Shown: positions 43,422 to 51,712 of the stretch, one piece after another
Layout of the letters: each line of letters begins with the position of its first letter
Numbering within the stretch: position 1 is the stretch's first letter
From: Luteimonas chenhongjianii
GTDB taxonomy: Bacteria > Pseudomonadota > Gammaproteobacteria > Xanthomonadales > Xanthomonadaceae
Assembly (NCBI RefSeq): GCF_002327105.1
Contig: NZ_CP023406.1
Location: forward strand, 992,001 to 1,056,000
Direction of reading: 5' to 3'
DNA: 64,000 nt
Program-made: the position numbers and the translations under genes
The notes under the pieces: generated by a model
Told to the model about the DNA's origin: nothing
Database searches by the model: none
The model's input: only the letters and a program-made list of their open reading frames with translations

Positions 43422-43850
43422 TCAGTCGGCGATCGACAGGCTGACGTCGATGTTGCCGCGGGTGGCGTTGGAGTAGGGGCAGACGCGGTGCGCGCGCTCG
43501 ACGAGCTTCTGCAGCTGGTCGTGGTCCAAACCCGGCGCCGACACGCTGAGCGCGACCTGGATGCCGTAGTGGTCTTTGATCGGGCCGATGCCGACGTGGG
43601 CGGTGACGCTGGTCGCGGCGGGCAGGGCGAGTCGCTGGCGTTCGGCCACCAGTTCCATGGAACTGACGAAGCAGGCCGCGTAGCCGGCGGCGAACAGCTG
43701 CTCGGGATTGGTGCCGGAGCCCCCCTTCCCGCCGAGGGATTCGGGCATGGACAGCTGCAGGTCGAGTACGCCGTCGTCGGAACGGGTGCGCCCTTCGCGC
43801 CCCCCGGTGGACGTGGCGGTCGCGGTGTAGAGAACCTTCTCGATGGACAT
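43422..43850 (-). CDS. ohr: Organic hydroperoxide resistance protein Ohr
   Basis: 142 residues. Redox cysteines Cys60 (AAGYAACF) and Cys124 (HRVCPYSNATRGN) are conserved, as are the Arg and Glu that place the peroxide (GREG near 17-20, NPEQLFAAGY). It reduces organic and fatty-acid hydroperoxides with lipoylated proteins as electron donors in related bacteria, which links it to lipB/lipA in the same window. Single gene; no OhrR regulator is adjacent, unlike many relatives. Confidence 0.95.
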   Translation of the reverse strand: MSIEKVLYTATATSTGGREGRTRSDDGVLDLQLSMPESLGGKGGSGTNPEQLFAAGYAACFVSSMELVAERQRLALPAATSVTAHVGIGPIKDHYGIQVALSVSAPGLDHDQLQKLVERAHRVCPYSNATRGNIDVSLSIAD

Positions 43851-44143
43851 GGCACGGCTCCTGGGGGCATGGGTGGCCCCGCGATGCGTTTCCGGGGCAG
43901 GGCTACTTTGCGCCCGCCCCCTGTTACGCCGGCGATGCGAGGGAAGGGAGAGGCCGGGTCGAAGACGAGCGCGAAGAACGGGGCAGGTCCACTTGCGTGA
44001 TCAGGCTGCGGGGGCGCGACCCGGTGCGGCGTGCTGCGCAGGCGAGCGGTTCTTCGTGCGGGCCGGAATCCGTTCCCGAATGCCGCACCCCGAGCCGCCC
44101 GCTAAACTGCGCGCCCGCTTCCGCATTCGACAAGGATCCCGCC

Positions 44144-44497
44144 ATGCCCGCTATCACCACGCCGTCCGGCCTGCAGTACGAAGACACCGTCGTCGGCACG
44201 GGCGCAGAAGCGCAGCCCGGCCGCAACGTGACCGTGCACTACACCGGATGGCTGTACGAGAACGGCGTGCAGGGCGCGAAGTTCGATTCCAGCAAGGACC
44301 GCGACGAACCCTTCATCTTTCCGCTCGGCGGCGGCATGGTCATCAAGGGCTGGGACGAAGGCGTGCAGGGCATGAAGGAAGGCGGCCAGCGCACGCTGAT
44401 CATTCCGGCCAACCTGGGGTACGGCGCACGCGGCGCCGGCGGCGTCATCCCGCCCAATGCCACGCTGAAGTTCGAGGTCGAACTGCTGGGCGCCTGA
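44144..44497 (+). CDS. FKBP-type peptidyl-prolyl isomerase
   Basis: 117 residues, a single FKBP domain with no signal peptide. Conserved blocks: VTVHYTGWLYENG, KFDSSKDRDEPFIFPLG, VIKGWDEGVQGMKEGGQR, IPANLGYGARGAGGVIPPNATLKFEVELL. It speeds proline isomerisation in the cytoplasm. The ATG at 44144 follows AAGGAT; the frame is open upstream without family sequence. A 12-bp hairpin follows. Confidence 0.94.
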   Translation: MPAITTPSGLQYEDTVVGTGAEAQPGRNVTVHYTGWLYENGVQGAKFDSSKDRDEPFIFPLGGGMVIKGWDEGVQGMKEGGQRTLIIPANLGYGARGAGGVIPPNATLKFEVELLGA

Positions 44498-44587
44498 ATC
44501 CGGCGGCGGGAAAAGTGTGAGGGACATGTTCACCCAGGGGGTGATGTTCGCTTCTCGGCCGACCCTCCCCTGGCTCCCGGCATGAAG

Positions 44588-44616
44588 GCGCTGCCGGTCG
44601 CGGCGACCGGCAGCGC
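44588..44616 (+). terminator. Strong hairpin downstream of the FKBP gene
   Basis: A 12-bp perfect stem (GCGCTGCCGGTC / GACCGGCAGCGC) with a 5-base loop, about 90 bases after the stop. No T tract follows. Confidence 0.5.
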
Positions 44617-44732
44617 TGCTTCGCGTGACGGCTTGATGCCAGCGCCGCGCTGATTCGGATTCGCCTGTCGATTCCGGGCGCCCCGGTTCGACGCATGAGG
44701 GTGTGCCCGGGTAATGGAGCTGGAGACTGGCC

Positions 44733-45176
44733 GTGAGCAAAGCAGCCGATATCGAAGCCATCAGGGGTCTGGTTGCGGCGCGGGAGGTGGCCGTCGCCCA
44801 CTCGGACGACGAGGCTGCCATCGGAGCGTTCTCGCGTGACGTCGTGGTCTACGACCTGCAGCCGCCGCTTGCGTTCGCCGGCGCCGCCGCGCGCGATACC
44901 GAGGCCCTGCGTGCCTGGCTGGGCACCTGGAGAGCGCCGGGGCCACGGGTCGAGTTCCACGAGTCGCGGCTCTTGGTCGATGGCGACCTTGGCATCGCGT
45001 ATGGCTTCAGCCGCCTGCGAGGGGACAAGATCGGGGAGGGTGCGGTCGAACTGTGGTTCCGCACGACCCTGGTGTTCGCGCGTGCCGGCGACGGCTGGAT
45101 GATCGCGCACGAGCACAACTCCGTGCCGATGGAAATGGACGGGAGCGGCCTTGCTGCCGTGCATTTGAAACCCTGA
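44733..45176 (+). CDS. SnoaL-like/ketosteroid-isomerase-fold protein
   Basis: 147 residues in an NTF2-like cone fold: an N-terminal helix pair (DIEAIRGLVAAREVAVAHSDDEAAI), then strands with GLAAVH near the end and WFRTTLVFARAGDGWMIAHEHNSVPM, the typical last strands of this family. The GTG at 44733 is the most likely start. Such proteins serve as small isomerases, hydrolases or binding modules; the ligand is unknown. No co-transcribed partner is evident. Confidence 0.75.
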   Translation: MSKAADIEAIRGLVAAREVAVAHSDDEAAIGAFSRDVVVYDLQPPLAFAGAAARDTEALRAWLGTWRAPGPRVEFHESRLLVDGDLGIAYGFSRLRGDKIGEGAVELWFRTTLVFARAGDGWMIAHEHNSVPMEMDGSGLAAVHLKP

Positions 45177-45433
45177 TGACACGCAGGAAAGTCGATCGTC
45201 TGCCTGCCCTCGATCTCTGCAGGCCGCGCATTGTTCCGGCCCGCCCGCGGTGTATCGTTCCGGCTCGCTGGCGGTGCGTGGAGGACGTTCTCCTTGCGGA
45301 GTGGTCCTGTGCCCGGTCCGCCAGCTCACCTCTCCTTCTCGGGCGGTGCAGGTGCCGCACTTTGATGTGCCGACCTGCGGCGCCTGACAGTTCAGCCGAA
45401 CCGCTTCGCGGCGCGGCAAGCCAGGTATCGACC

Positions 45434-45949
45434 GTGACGGATATCCGCATCGCAAGCCGCAGCGACACAGTGCTGCTCCCTGACCTGTGTGAACTCCTCA
45501 AGGACGCCGTCGAGGGCGGCGCCTCGGTCGGGTTCATGGCACCGCTCACCGCAGAGGCGGCAGATGCGTATTGGCGCGATGTGCTGGCCTCCATCGGGCA
45601 GTCCCTGATGGTCTGGGTTGCCGTCGAGAACGGACGCGCGGTCGGCTCCGTGCAGTTGGCACTTTGCCAGCGCGGAAACGGGCGCCACCGGGGCGAGGTG
45701 CAGAAGCTGCTGGTGCTTGGCGCGCATCGTCGAAGAGGCATCGCACAGCGGCTGATGGGCGAACTGGAGGCATCCGCCCGCGCCGCAGGGCGGAGCCTGC
45801 TGGTGCTGGACACGCAGAAGGGATCCGCGGCGGAAACGCTTTACCAGACCGCGGGCTGGTCCAGGGCGGGTGAGATCCCGGACTTCGCCCTGGCGCCCTT
45901 CGGTGGGCTGCAAGCGACGTCCCTGTACTTCAAACAGCTCACGGCCTGA
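45434..45949 (+). CDS. GNAT family N-acetyltransferase
   Basis: 171 residues. The acetyl-CoA loop motif appears as VLGAHRRRGIAQRLMGELE (Q/RxxGxG/A class), preceded by VGSVQLALCQ and followed by LLVLDTQKGSAAETLYQTAGW, a usual end of the fold. The GTG at 45434 starts right before the fold (TDIRIASRSD); the frame is open upstream but has no homologous sequence. Substrate unknown; similar single-domain enzymes acetylate antibiotics, amino acids or protein termini. Confidence 0.82.
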   Translation: MTDIRIASRSDTVLLPDLCELLKDAVEGGASVGFMAPLTAEAADAYWRDVLASIGQSLMVWVAVENGRAVGSVQLALCQRGNGRHRGEVQKLLVLGAHRRRGIAQRLMGELEASARAAGRSLLVLDTQKGSAAETLYQTAGWSRAGEIPDFALAPFGGLQATSLYFKQLTA

Positions 45950-45981
45950 GGGCTGGCGGGGCGGCGTCCGACAGCTCCGGG

Positions 45982-47283
45982 TCAACGGAACTCGAACAGC
46001 TCGTGGCGCAGGGCGTCGTCGGGGACGCCGGTTTCGCGCATCAGCCTGCGCACCTCGGCCAGCAGGCCCTTCGGACCGCAGGCGCTCACCTGCACGCCAG
46101 CGGGTCCGGCCTGCGCGACGATCCGCGCGAAATGCGCGCGGAACGATGGCGTACCGGGGCCGGTGGTGACCTCCACCAGTTCCACCCCGCGACGCGCGGC
46201 CAGCGCTGTCAGGTCGAGCCGCTCCGGCAGTTCGCGGCCCGGAGTGATGAAGTTGAACAGCGTCACCGGCGCCTGCGTGGCCGATGCCGGATCTTCCAGC
46301 CAGGCCAGGAACGGCGTGATGCCCACGCCGCCTGCGATCCAGATCTCGGTGCGGCCATCGGGCCTGCGCGAGAAGCGGCCGAAGGATGCGTAGACATCGG
46401 CCACCACGCCCGGCTGGAGCTCCTTCACCAGGCGCGCGGTGTAGTCGCCCAGCGCGCGCACCATGAAGGCGATGCGGCCGTCGGCGCCGCCGGCGCTGGC
46501 GATCGTGTAGGGATGCGGCTCGCGCAGCCCCTCGCGCTTGAACGAGACGAATGCGAACTGGCCGGGTTCGAACGCGATCGCCCGGCCCTCCGGCAGCAGC
46601 TCCAGATAGGCGGAGGTCGCGTTGGTCGATACCGACTCCACCCGGTACTCGGCATGCCGCGCCAGCAGCGGGTAGAGCAGCAGCTTGTACGCCGCCGCCA
46701 CCACGCCGAGCAACGAGAGCAGCGCCAGCCACAGCCCGGCCGGGCTGCCGAGCGCGATCGGCGAGCGGAAGCTCAGCCAGTGCAGCACCACCAGCAGAAA
46801 CAGCGGTCCCGACAGCTTGTGCCACCAGCGCCACACGCGGTACGGGATGGCGCGGTTGAGCGCCAGCAGCACGATCACCATCACCGCGACGAAACTCAGT
46901 TGTCGCACCAGCCGGGCGGCGCCGCCGGGCAACTGCACGATCGCAGCCACCTGCCAGGACGGATCGCCGCTCTTGAGCACCAGGTGCACGCTCGCGAACA
47001 CCAGCGCCCACACCCCAAGCCATTTGTGTACCGCATAGACCCGGTCGAGGCCGCCGAAGGCCGACTCCACCCACGACCAGCGCGCCGACAGCACCGCTGC
47101 CGCGCCCATCAGCGCGGTCGCCGCAATCCCCGAGCCAAGTGCGAAGGTGCCCAGGACCCAGCGTCCCTGCGGCGCCAGGCTCAGCAACAGCGAGCCGAAA
47201 CTGGCCACCACGAGCAGGAGGATCACACCGGAGGCCGTGAGCCGGCCCTCGTGCAGCGTGGACGTCCGCGGAGCGGTGTTCAT
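45982..47283 (-). CDS. Ferric-reductase-like transmembrane oxidoreductase
   Basis: 433 residues. The N-terminal half has six membrane helices of the ferric reductase type with heme-ligand-like histidines (VHKWLG, ASVHLVL, WWHKLSG, LHWLSF). The C-terminal half is a ferredoxin-NADP reductase module: FAD motif PHPYTIAS and NAD(P)H part IAGGVGITPFLAW, ending YDFR-like HELFEFR. It should carry electrons from cytoplasmic NAD(P)H through FAD and hemes across the inner membrane. The start MNTAPRTSTLHEG at 47283 is chosen because it gives a normal short N-terminus; the frame is open upstream. Confidence 0.87.
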   Translation of the reverse strand: MNTAPRTSTLHEGRLTASGVILLLVVASFGSLLLSLAPQGRWVLGTFALGSGIAATALMGAAAVLSARWSWVESAFGGLDRVYAVHKWLGVWALVFASVHLVLKSGDPSWQVAAIVQLPGGAARLVRQLSFVAVMVIVLLALNRAIPYRVWRWWHKLSGPLFLLVVLHWLSFRSPIALGSPAGLWLALLSLLGVVAAAYKLLLYPLLARHAEYRVESVSTNATSAYLELLPEGRAIAFEPGQFAFVSFKREGLREPHPYTIASAGGADGRIAFMVRALGDYTARLVKELQPGVVADVYASFGRFSRRPDGRTEIWIAGGVGITPFLAWLEDPASATQAPVTLFNFITPGRELPERLDLTALAARRGVELVEVTTGPGTPSFRAHFARIVAQAGPAGVQVSACGPKGLLAEVRRLMRETGVPDDALRHELFEFR

Positions 47284-47825
47284 GCGGTGCACCTCGCCGA
47301 CAGACCGCGATGCGACGCGCAGGCGGTGGGCCGGGCGAACGTAGCAGTGCGCCCGCGCGCAGTGCGTGATGCCGGGCCGGGTTGTGGGCGTGCCGCGGAC
47401 GATCCCTGCGGGCCGCTTGCAGCGTTGGCGGGGCGTCTGCAGCCAGCGTGTATCTGCCCGGCGAAGCGTTACCCGCAATGCGGGCGATAGAGTCAGGATG
47501 TCCCGGTTCGGCGATCCCGCACCTTTCCAGGGCAGGTCATGGGGGTCGCTTCGCATGGAAAAGTCCGTGCGCGGTTCCGGATCCGTTCGACAGGACGAAA
47601 CCAGGGGCAATGGCCGGTGGCCTGCACTCCGATCCGCGGCGTGCTGTCGGCGCCGTTCGGGGCACAGACAGAACGGGACAACGGTGCCGGATCCGCCTGG
47701 CGTGGCCGGCAATGAAGGAATCCGCGCGCTGCCTCCGCGAAGTGGGATCTGACGACGGGAGGCCTCCAGGGTCAGGCCTACACTCCGATCGCACGGGGCC
47801 TCGTCGGCGCCATCGGGAGAGCGGG
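47284..47825. other. 542-base gap without a convincing gene
   Basis: Divergent region between the oxidoreductase (minus) and a small membrane protein (plus). Several open frames exist, all Arg-rich shadows. Two similar segments, near 47628-47665 and 47774-47812, both read CTCCGATC followed by CGTCGGCGCC-like sequence, suggesting an old short duplication. Promoters for both genes should lie here. Confidence 0.45.
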
Positions 47826-48077
47826 ATGAACATGGGCATGGGTGAGGGCTTCGCGGCGCTGGGACTGGTATGGATGCTGTTCGTGGGGCTCCTGGCGATC
47901 CTGTGGGTCCTGGTGCCGTTCGCGATCTTCGGCATCAAGCCGCTGCTGCGCGAGCTGATCCGCGAGCAGAAGGCCACGCAGGCCTTGCTCACGACGATCT
48001 CCCAGCAGGTCTACCCGCTCTCGGTCGAGGCCAGCAAGCAGCACGGGCCCGCCTTCGAGACCCTGCCGCCGGCGTGA
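47826..48077 (+). CDS. Small single-span membrane protein
   Basis: 83 residues. One long hydrophobic helix (about 9-37, LGLVWMLFVGLLAILWVLVPFAIFG) follows a Met/Gly-rich start, and then a soluble helix (LLRELIREQKATQALLTTISQQ) faces the cytoplasm. Similar short proteins with this KPLL-REL pattern occur in Xanthomonadaceae without a known role. Good codon use supports it. Confidence 0.65.
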   Translation: MNMGMGEGFAALGLVWMLFVGLLAILWVLVPFAIFGIKPLLRELIREQKATQALLTTISQQVYPLSVEASKQHGPAFETLPPA

Positions 48078-48288
48078 CCGGGGGCCGGGGCGACCCGCGC
48101 TCGCGCAGTGTTCGGCGGCCAGCGCGGAACCCGGCCGAGCGGCTGGAAGGAGGAGGACGACAGGGTCGACGAGCAGTCCCGCATGCAGTGGAGCCTGCGC
48201 GCGTTCATCCGGGAGTCGGGTGGCGCTCACGTCACGTCGGCATCCGGCCGATAACAATCGCCGCACATCCCAGACGCTGGAGCAACAG

Positions 48289-48774
48289 ATGACCATGAAG
48301 ACGAACCGCATTCCCCTCGCCATTGCGCTGTCCTCCGTCATGGCGTTTGCCGTCGGTTGCTCGAACGACCGCGATGCAGACGGACGTGCCGACACCACGA
48401 CGACCAGCGATCCCGCCATGCAGACTCCGCCGCCGGTTGGTACGGACACGACGGGTACGGGCACTGCGGGTACTGCGGGTACTGGCGGTGTCATGGATGG
48501 CTCGGGCTCGGGCACGGGCATGAACGACGGTATGGATTCGGATCAGCCGGGCACCGATACCTGGATCACCACCAAGGTGAAGTCCTCGCTGCTGGCGGAC
48601 CCGGACGTCGCCGGTCTCGACATCGAGGTGGACACCGTCAACGGCGTGGTGACGTTGAATGGCGTGGTGGACGAGCAGACCCAGGTCATCGAGGCCACCC
48701 GGATTGCGCGCGAGATCGAAGGCGTCACGGACGTCCGCACCGAGGGCCTGACCACCGGCACTGCGAACCAGTGA
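48289..48774 (+). CDS. BON-domain lipoprotein
   Basis: 161 residues. A lipoprotein signal (IALSSVMAFAVGC, Cys after residue 22), a Thr/Gly/Asp-rich spacer with GTGTAGTAGTGG repeats, then a single BON domain (about 88-158) with DTWITTKVKSSLLADPDV and VDTVNGVVTLNGVVD. BON domains bind membranes or phospholipids. OsmY/DolP relatives guard outer-membrane integrity under stress. A GGAG site sits 7 bases before the ATG at 48289. Two hairpins follow the gene. Confidence 0.85.
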   Translation: MTMKTNRIPLAIALSSVMAFAVGCSNDRDADGRADTTTTSDPAMQTPPPVGTDTTGTGTAGTAGTGGVMDGSGSGTGMNDGMDSDQPGTDTWITTKVKSSLLADPDVAGLDIEVDTVNGVVTLNGVVDEQTQVIEATRIAREIEGVTDVRTEGLTTGTANQ

Positions 48775-48779
48775 GCCAA

Positions 48780-48811
48780 CTGCAGGGGCCGGGGATTCCC
48801 GGCCCCTGCAG
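48780..48811 (+). terminator. Perfect 14-bp hairpin after the BON gene
   Basis: CTGCAGGGGCCGGG / CCCGGCCCCTGCAG with a 4-base loop (GATT), starting 6 bases after the stop. No T tract, so it likely works together with the next hairpin. Confidence 0.55.
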
Positions 48812-48833
48812 CCGGACGCGACCTGTGCATACC

Positions 48834-48865
48834 AATGCCGCGCACCTTCGGATGCGCGGCATTTT
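48834..48865 (+). terminator. Rho-independent terminator
   Basis: An 11-bp stem (AATGCCGCGCA / TGCGCGGCATT) with an 8-base loop and a T4 end, 60 bases after the BON gene stop. Confidence 0.75.
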
Positions 48866-49209
48866 CATGCGCCGCGTTGGACGGCGCTGCGCGGCCCGGT
48901 GAGGTTTCGCTGGGCGCGGCCGTACTGTGGCTGCGAGCGGGTCAGAATCTTTTGGGCATCGGGACGTTGCGGCCCTGGGAGAACTGCCCGATCGGTGGTG
49001 GAGTCGCGCGAGCGGATCGGGTGCCGCGACGCCCCTGAGACCCGCGTGCCGCGGCGCGTCAATACGCGTGTTCAGGGTTCATTTGGCCGCAAACGCCGAA
49101 AGGCGGACGGGGTGCAAAATGTGCAGCCTCGGTGCCCGGCCCGACGGCGTCGTCGGCGGCCGCGGCGCCCCTATACTGCGCGCCACTCTCCTCCCGCGCG
49201 ACCCCACAG
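48866..49209. other. 344-base gap without a gene
   Basis: Only Arg-rich shadow frames are seen. It should include the promoter of the gene at 49210. Confidence 0.4.
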
Positions 49210-49518
49210 ATGATCGATCCCATTCCACTGGAAGACCTGGCGCTTCTGGACGTACTGCAGCAGGTCAGTCAGGCCAGCGAGGCGCTGTCGGTGGAAACGG
49301 AGATCAAGCGGCGGCTGATCGAAGCGGCGCTGATCGAGGATCACGAGGACGGGATCCGGCTGACCCATGCCGGCATCGCACTGTGCAAATCGCTGCAGCA
49401 CCGCGTCGCCGCGGACAAGCTGGCCGCGGAGATCCTCGAGAAGCGCGAACTCGCAGCCGCAGCGGTCGCTCTGCTGCCCGGCGAGCGGGCGCCCGCCGAG
49501 GCGTCGCCGGCCGCATAA
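49210..49518 (+). CDS. Small helical protein of unknown function
   Basis: 102 residues. The first 55 read like a small folded helical domain (IPLEDLALLDVLQQVSQASEAL, EIKRRLIEAALIEDHEDGIRLTHAGIAL), which has the look of a winged-helix core: helix, helix, beta turn. A helical, Ala/Glu-rich tail follows. No family recognised. Codon use is typical of the host, which supports it being real. Confidence 0.6.
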   Translation: MIDPIPLEDLALLDVLQQVSQASEALSVETEIKRRLIEAALIEDHEDGIRLTHAGIALCKSLQHRVAADKLAAEILEKRELAAAAVALLPGERAPAEASPAA

Positions 49519-49679
49519 GACGGTATGCACCGCTGCGCGATGTCCGCTGGCCGGCGTCTGGCAGCGCATTGAGCGGGTGGGCGTATCGACGGGCTGCACG
49601 TCCTCGCGGGTCGCGTGCCTGCGTGCAGGGCGACCGCGAGGCCTCGGGCCGCGTCGATGTGCTTCGTCGCCGGCGCGGC

Positions 49680-49931
49680 TTACTGCGCGGCTTCGATCGT
49701 CTCGTCCAGCCGGTCCGAGCCGACCATGTAGCCTCCAGCCTCCACCGCATCACGCACGTCCAGCAAGGCGATGCCGAGCGCCTCGAGATCCTCCGCCTCG
49801 GCCTGGCCGACGATCTCGATGCAGCGGTCATTGAACCAGGTCCAGAACTCGCGGTAGGTCCTGCCCTGCCAGTGTTCGTGGCGGATGCCCTGGTAGAGCT
49901 CGCCGACGGCGATGGTGGAATGGTCGCGCAT
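49680..49931 (-). CDS. Small protein of unknown function, coupled to rluF
   Basis: 83 residues, acidic and with several aromatic residues (HWQGRTYREFWTWFNDRCIE). Its start overlaps the rluF stop (TGATG), which suggests translational coupling. No family recognised, but the composition (no low complexity, normal codon use) fits a folded protein. Confidence 0.6.
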   Translation of the reverse strand: MRDHSTIAVGELYQGIRHEHWQGRTYREFWTWFNDRCIEIVGQAEAEDLEALGIALLDVRDAVEAGGYMVGSDRLDETIEAAQ

Positions 49932-50644
49932 CAGAATTCGGTCTGTCCGGGCAGCATCGCGCGCAGTTCCGCATCGGTGAGGTTACGCCACTGCCCGGGC
50001 TTGAGATGGGCCAGCTTGACCGGCCCGATGCGCACGCGGATCAGCTGCTTCACCCGCAGGTTGAAATGCGCGGCCATCAGGCGGATCTGCCGGTTGAGGC
50101 CCTGCACCAGGGTGATGCGGAAGCCGAACTTGCCGAGCGGGCTGGTGCGGCAGGGCAGGGTCATCTGCCCGTGCACCGGCACGCCGCGTGCCATGCCGCG
50201 CAGGATCTCCTGGCTGACCGCATGGTTCACGGTGACGAGGTATTCCTTCTCCAGCTTGTTCTCGGCGCGGAGGATCGCGTTGACGATGTCGCCGTTGCTG
50301 GTCAGCAGGATCAGGCCCTCGGAATCCTTGTCGAGCCGGCCGATCGGGAAGATGCGTTCGCGGTGGTCGACGAAGTCGACGATATTGCCCTTCACCGAGG
50401 ACTCGGTGGTGCAGGTGATGCCCACCGGCTTGTGCAGCGCGATGTAGACGTGGCGGCGCTTGCCGGGCGCGGCCGAGCGCGTCTGCAGGGTCTGGCCATC
50501 GACCAGGACGATGTCGCCTTCGCCCACTTCCGAGCCCACGCGGCCGCGCTGGCCATTGACCGTCACCCGGCCGTCGGCGATCAGGCGATCGGCCTCGCGG
50601 CGCGAACAGAAGCCCGTATCGCTGATGTACTTGTTGAGGCGCAT
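49931..50644 (-). CDS. rluF: 23S rRNA pseudouridine synthase RluF-like
   Basis: 237 residues: an N-terminal S4 RNA-binding domain (MRLNKYISDTGFCSRREADRLI) and an RsuA-type catalytic domain with the essential aspartate in FPIGRLDKDSEGLILLT. GLNRQIRLMAAHF and VKQLIRVRIGPVKL are typical of RluF (U2604 of 23S rRNA in E. coli). Residues between MTPRPRS and MRLNKY in the longer frame are not family sequence, so 50644 is the start. Specificity is by similarity. Confidence 0.88.
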   Translation of the reverse strand: MRLNKYISDTGFCSRREADRLIADGRVTVNGQRGRVGSEVGEGDIVLVDGQTLQTRSAAPGKRRHVYIALHKPVGITCTTESSVKGNIVDFVDHRERIFPIGRLDKDSEGLILLTSNGDIVNAILRAENKLEKEYLVTVNHAVSQEILRGMARGVPVHGQMTLPCRTSPLGKFGFRITLVQGLNRQIRLMAAHFNLRVKQLIRVRIGPVKLAHLKPGQWRNLTDAELRAMLPGQTEF

Positions 50645-50825
50645 GGCCGCGTGCGTTACCGGAAGATCTGCGAGGGCCGGCAGTCTGGCAGATCGCGGGC
50701 GCGGGGTCATCGGAACGTCGGCGCGGCGCGGGCATATGCGGAAAGCAGCGGGCCGTGCCGGGATGCATGCGCGCCGCAGGCGCCAGACGGGCGCGCACTG
50801 CGATGAATCGCGGCAGCGGGCCCAT

Positions 50826-50854
50826 AAAAAAACCCCGGGCGTCTCCGCCCGGGG
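50826..50854 (-). terminator. Rho-independent terminator of the cold-shock gene
   Basis: Read on the minus strand: a 9-bp stem (CCCCGGGCG / CGCCCGGGG, 50833-50841 and 50846-50854) followed by seven T (A run 50826-50832 on +), about 35 bases after the cold-shock gene stop. Confidence 0.9.
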
Positions 50855-50890
50855 TCTTCTTGGCCGCTTGCGCGGCGCAGGTCGAGTGGA

Positions 50891-51100
50891 TTACTCGGCC
50901 TGGACTTCTTCAGCCTGCAGGCCCTTCTGGCCCTGCGCGACGACGAACGAGACCTTCTGGCCTTCCTGGAGCGACTTGAAGCCGCTGCCCTGGATCGAAC
51001 GGAAGTGGACGAACAGGTCATCGCCGCTCTGCGGGGTGATGAAGCCGAAGCCCTTGGCGTCGTTGAACCACTTGACGGTACCGGTCTGACGATTGCTCAT
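50891..51100 (-). CDS. cspA: CspA family cold-shock protein
   Basis: 69 residues, one cold-shock domain. RNA-binding motifs KGFGFI (RNP1) and LFVHF (RNP2) are intact, with [14 protein letters not shown] at the start. It works as an RNA chaperone. Strong ribosome site AAGGAG eight bases before the ATG. The stretch upstream (51101-51250) is gene-free and could be the long 5' leader typical of these messages; I could not fold it reliably. Confidence 0.96.
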   Translation of the reverse strand: MSNRQTGTVKWFNDAKGFGFITPQSGDDLFVHFRSIQGSGFKSLQEGQKVSFVVAQGQKGLQAEEVQAE

Positions 51101-51568
51101 GGTGTTACTCCTTGGATCAGTGTTGGGATGCACGGCACCGCAAAACACGGCGCCGGGACTGTATCGAGCAAGGGGTAACGCGAAGCGATGGAGCGGATCG
51201 TCTGGAAAGGCCGTTGCCGGCCCTGGAACCTGTGATCAACCGCATCGGAGCCACGATGTACCGTGATCCCGCTTGTACAGTGCAGGCACCTTACATCACT
51301 TTTGCGCCGCGCCGTGGAAATTCCTTCATGACGTTCAATGCGTAGACCAGCGGCGGAGCCTCATGGTCGGTCGGCCTGGACACCTCGGGCGGCGCTGTGA
51401 CCGGCTTTGTGATGCCAGAACGCGGTTGGCCGAGTGGCTGGAAATCGCCGCTCGAAACTGACTGCCCTGTACAGCCTGCGCTCGGGAACGCGCCGGAGAG
51501 CGCCATTCTCGACGGGTGCTTGACCCCACACGGCGCAGACTGCGATGCCCACAGCCCCGGCGACATCG
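51101..51568. other. Gap upstream of cspA, no clear gene
   Basis: Likely holds the cspA promoter and leader (minus strand). The plus frame 51397-51681 and the minus frames over it are shadows. AT-richer sequence at 51250-51330 marks a probable promoter area. Confidence 0.4.
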
Positions 51569-51712
51569 ATGAGCATTCCCCAGACGCCCGACAGCATTCG
51601 CAAGTCCCAGCAGGAGAAGACGCCTGCGCAGAAGCCCGCGGACGAGCAGCCGCGGAAGCTGTCCAACGAGGACGAGGGTGACCGCGCCGACGAGCGACAG
51701 GGCGGCCACTGA
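51569..51712 (+). CDS. Small hydrophilic protein (47 residues)
   Basis: Reads MSIPQTPDSIRKSQQEKTPA and ends DEGDRADERQGGH. It is Gln/Glu/Asp/Lys/Arg-rich with no hydrophobic core, so probably disordered. It resembles the 43-residue protein at 57673 in composition and layout (polar start, QxxDxR-type end). GC-rich third positions support it, but no good ribosome site is seen. It lies in otherwise decayed sequence. Confidence 0.5.
   Translation: MSIPQTPDSIRKSQQEKTPAQKPADEQPRKLSNEDEGDRADERQGGH

Noticed and set aside
47366..47752. Plus-strand frame in the gap before 47826
   Set aside because: Arg/Ser/Gly-rich, no motif, and competing frames are equally open.
51397..51681. Plus-strand 94-codon frame over the small ORF at 51569
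   Set aside because: The overlapping 47-codon frame has better codon use and a coherent composition; this one looks like its shadow.
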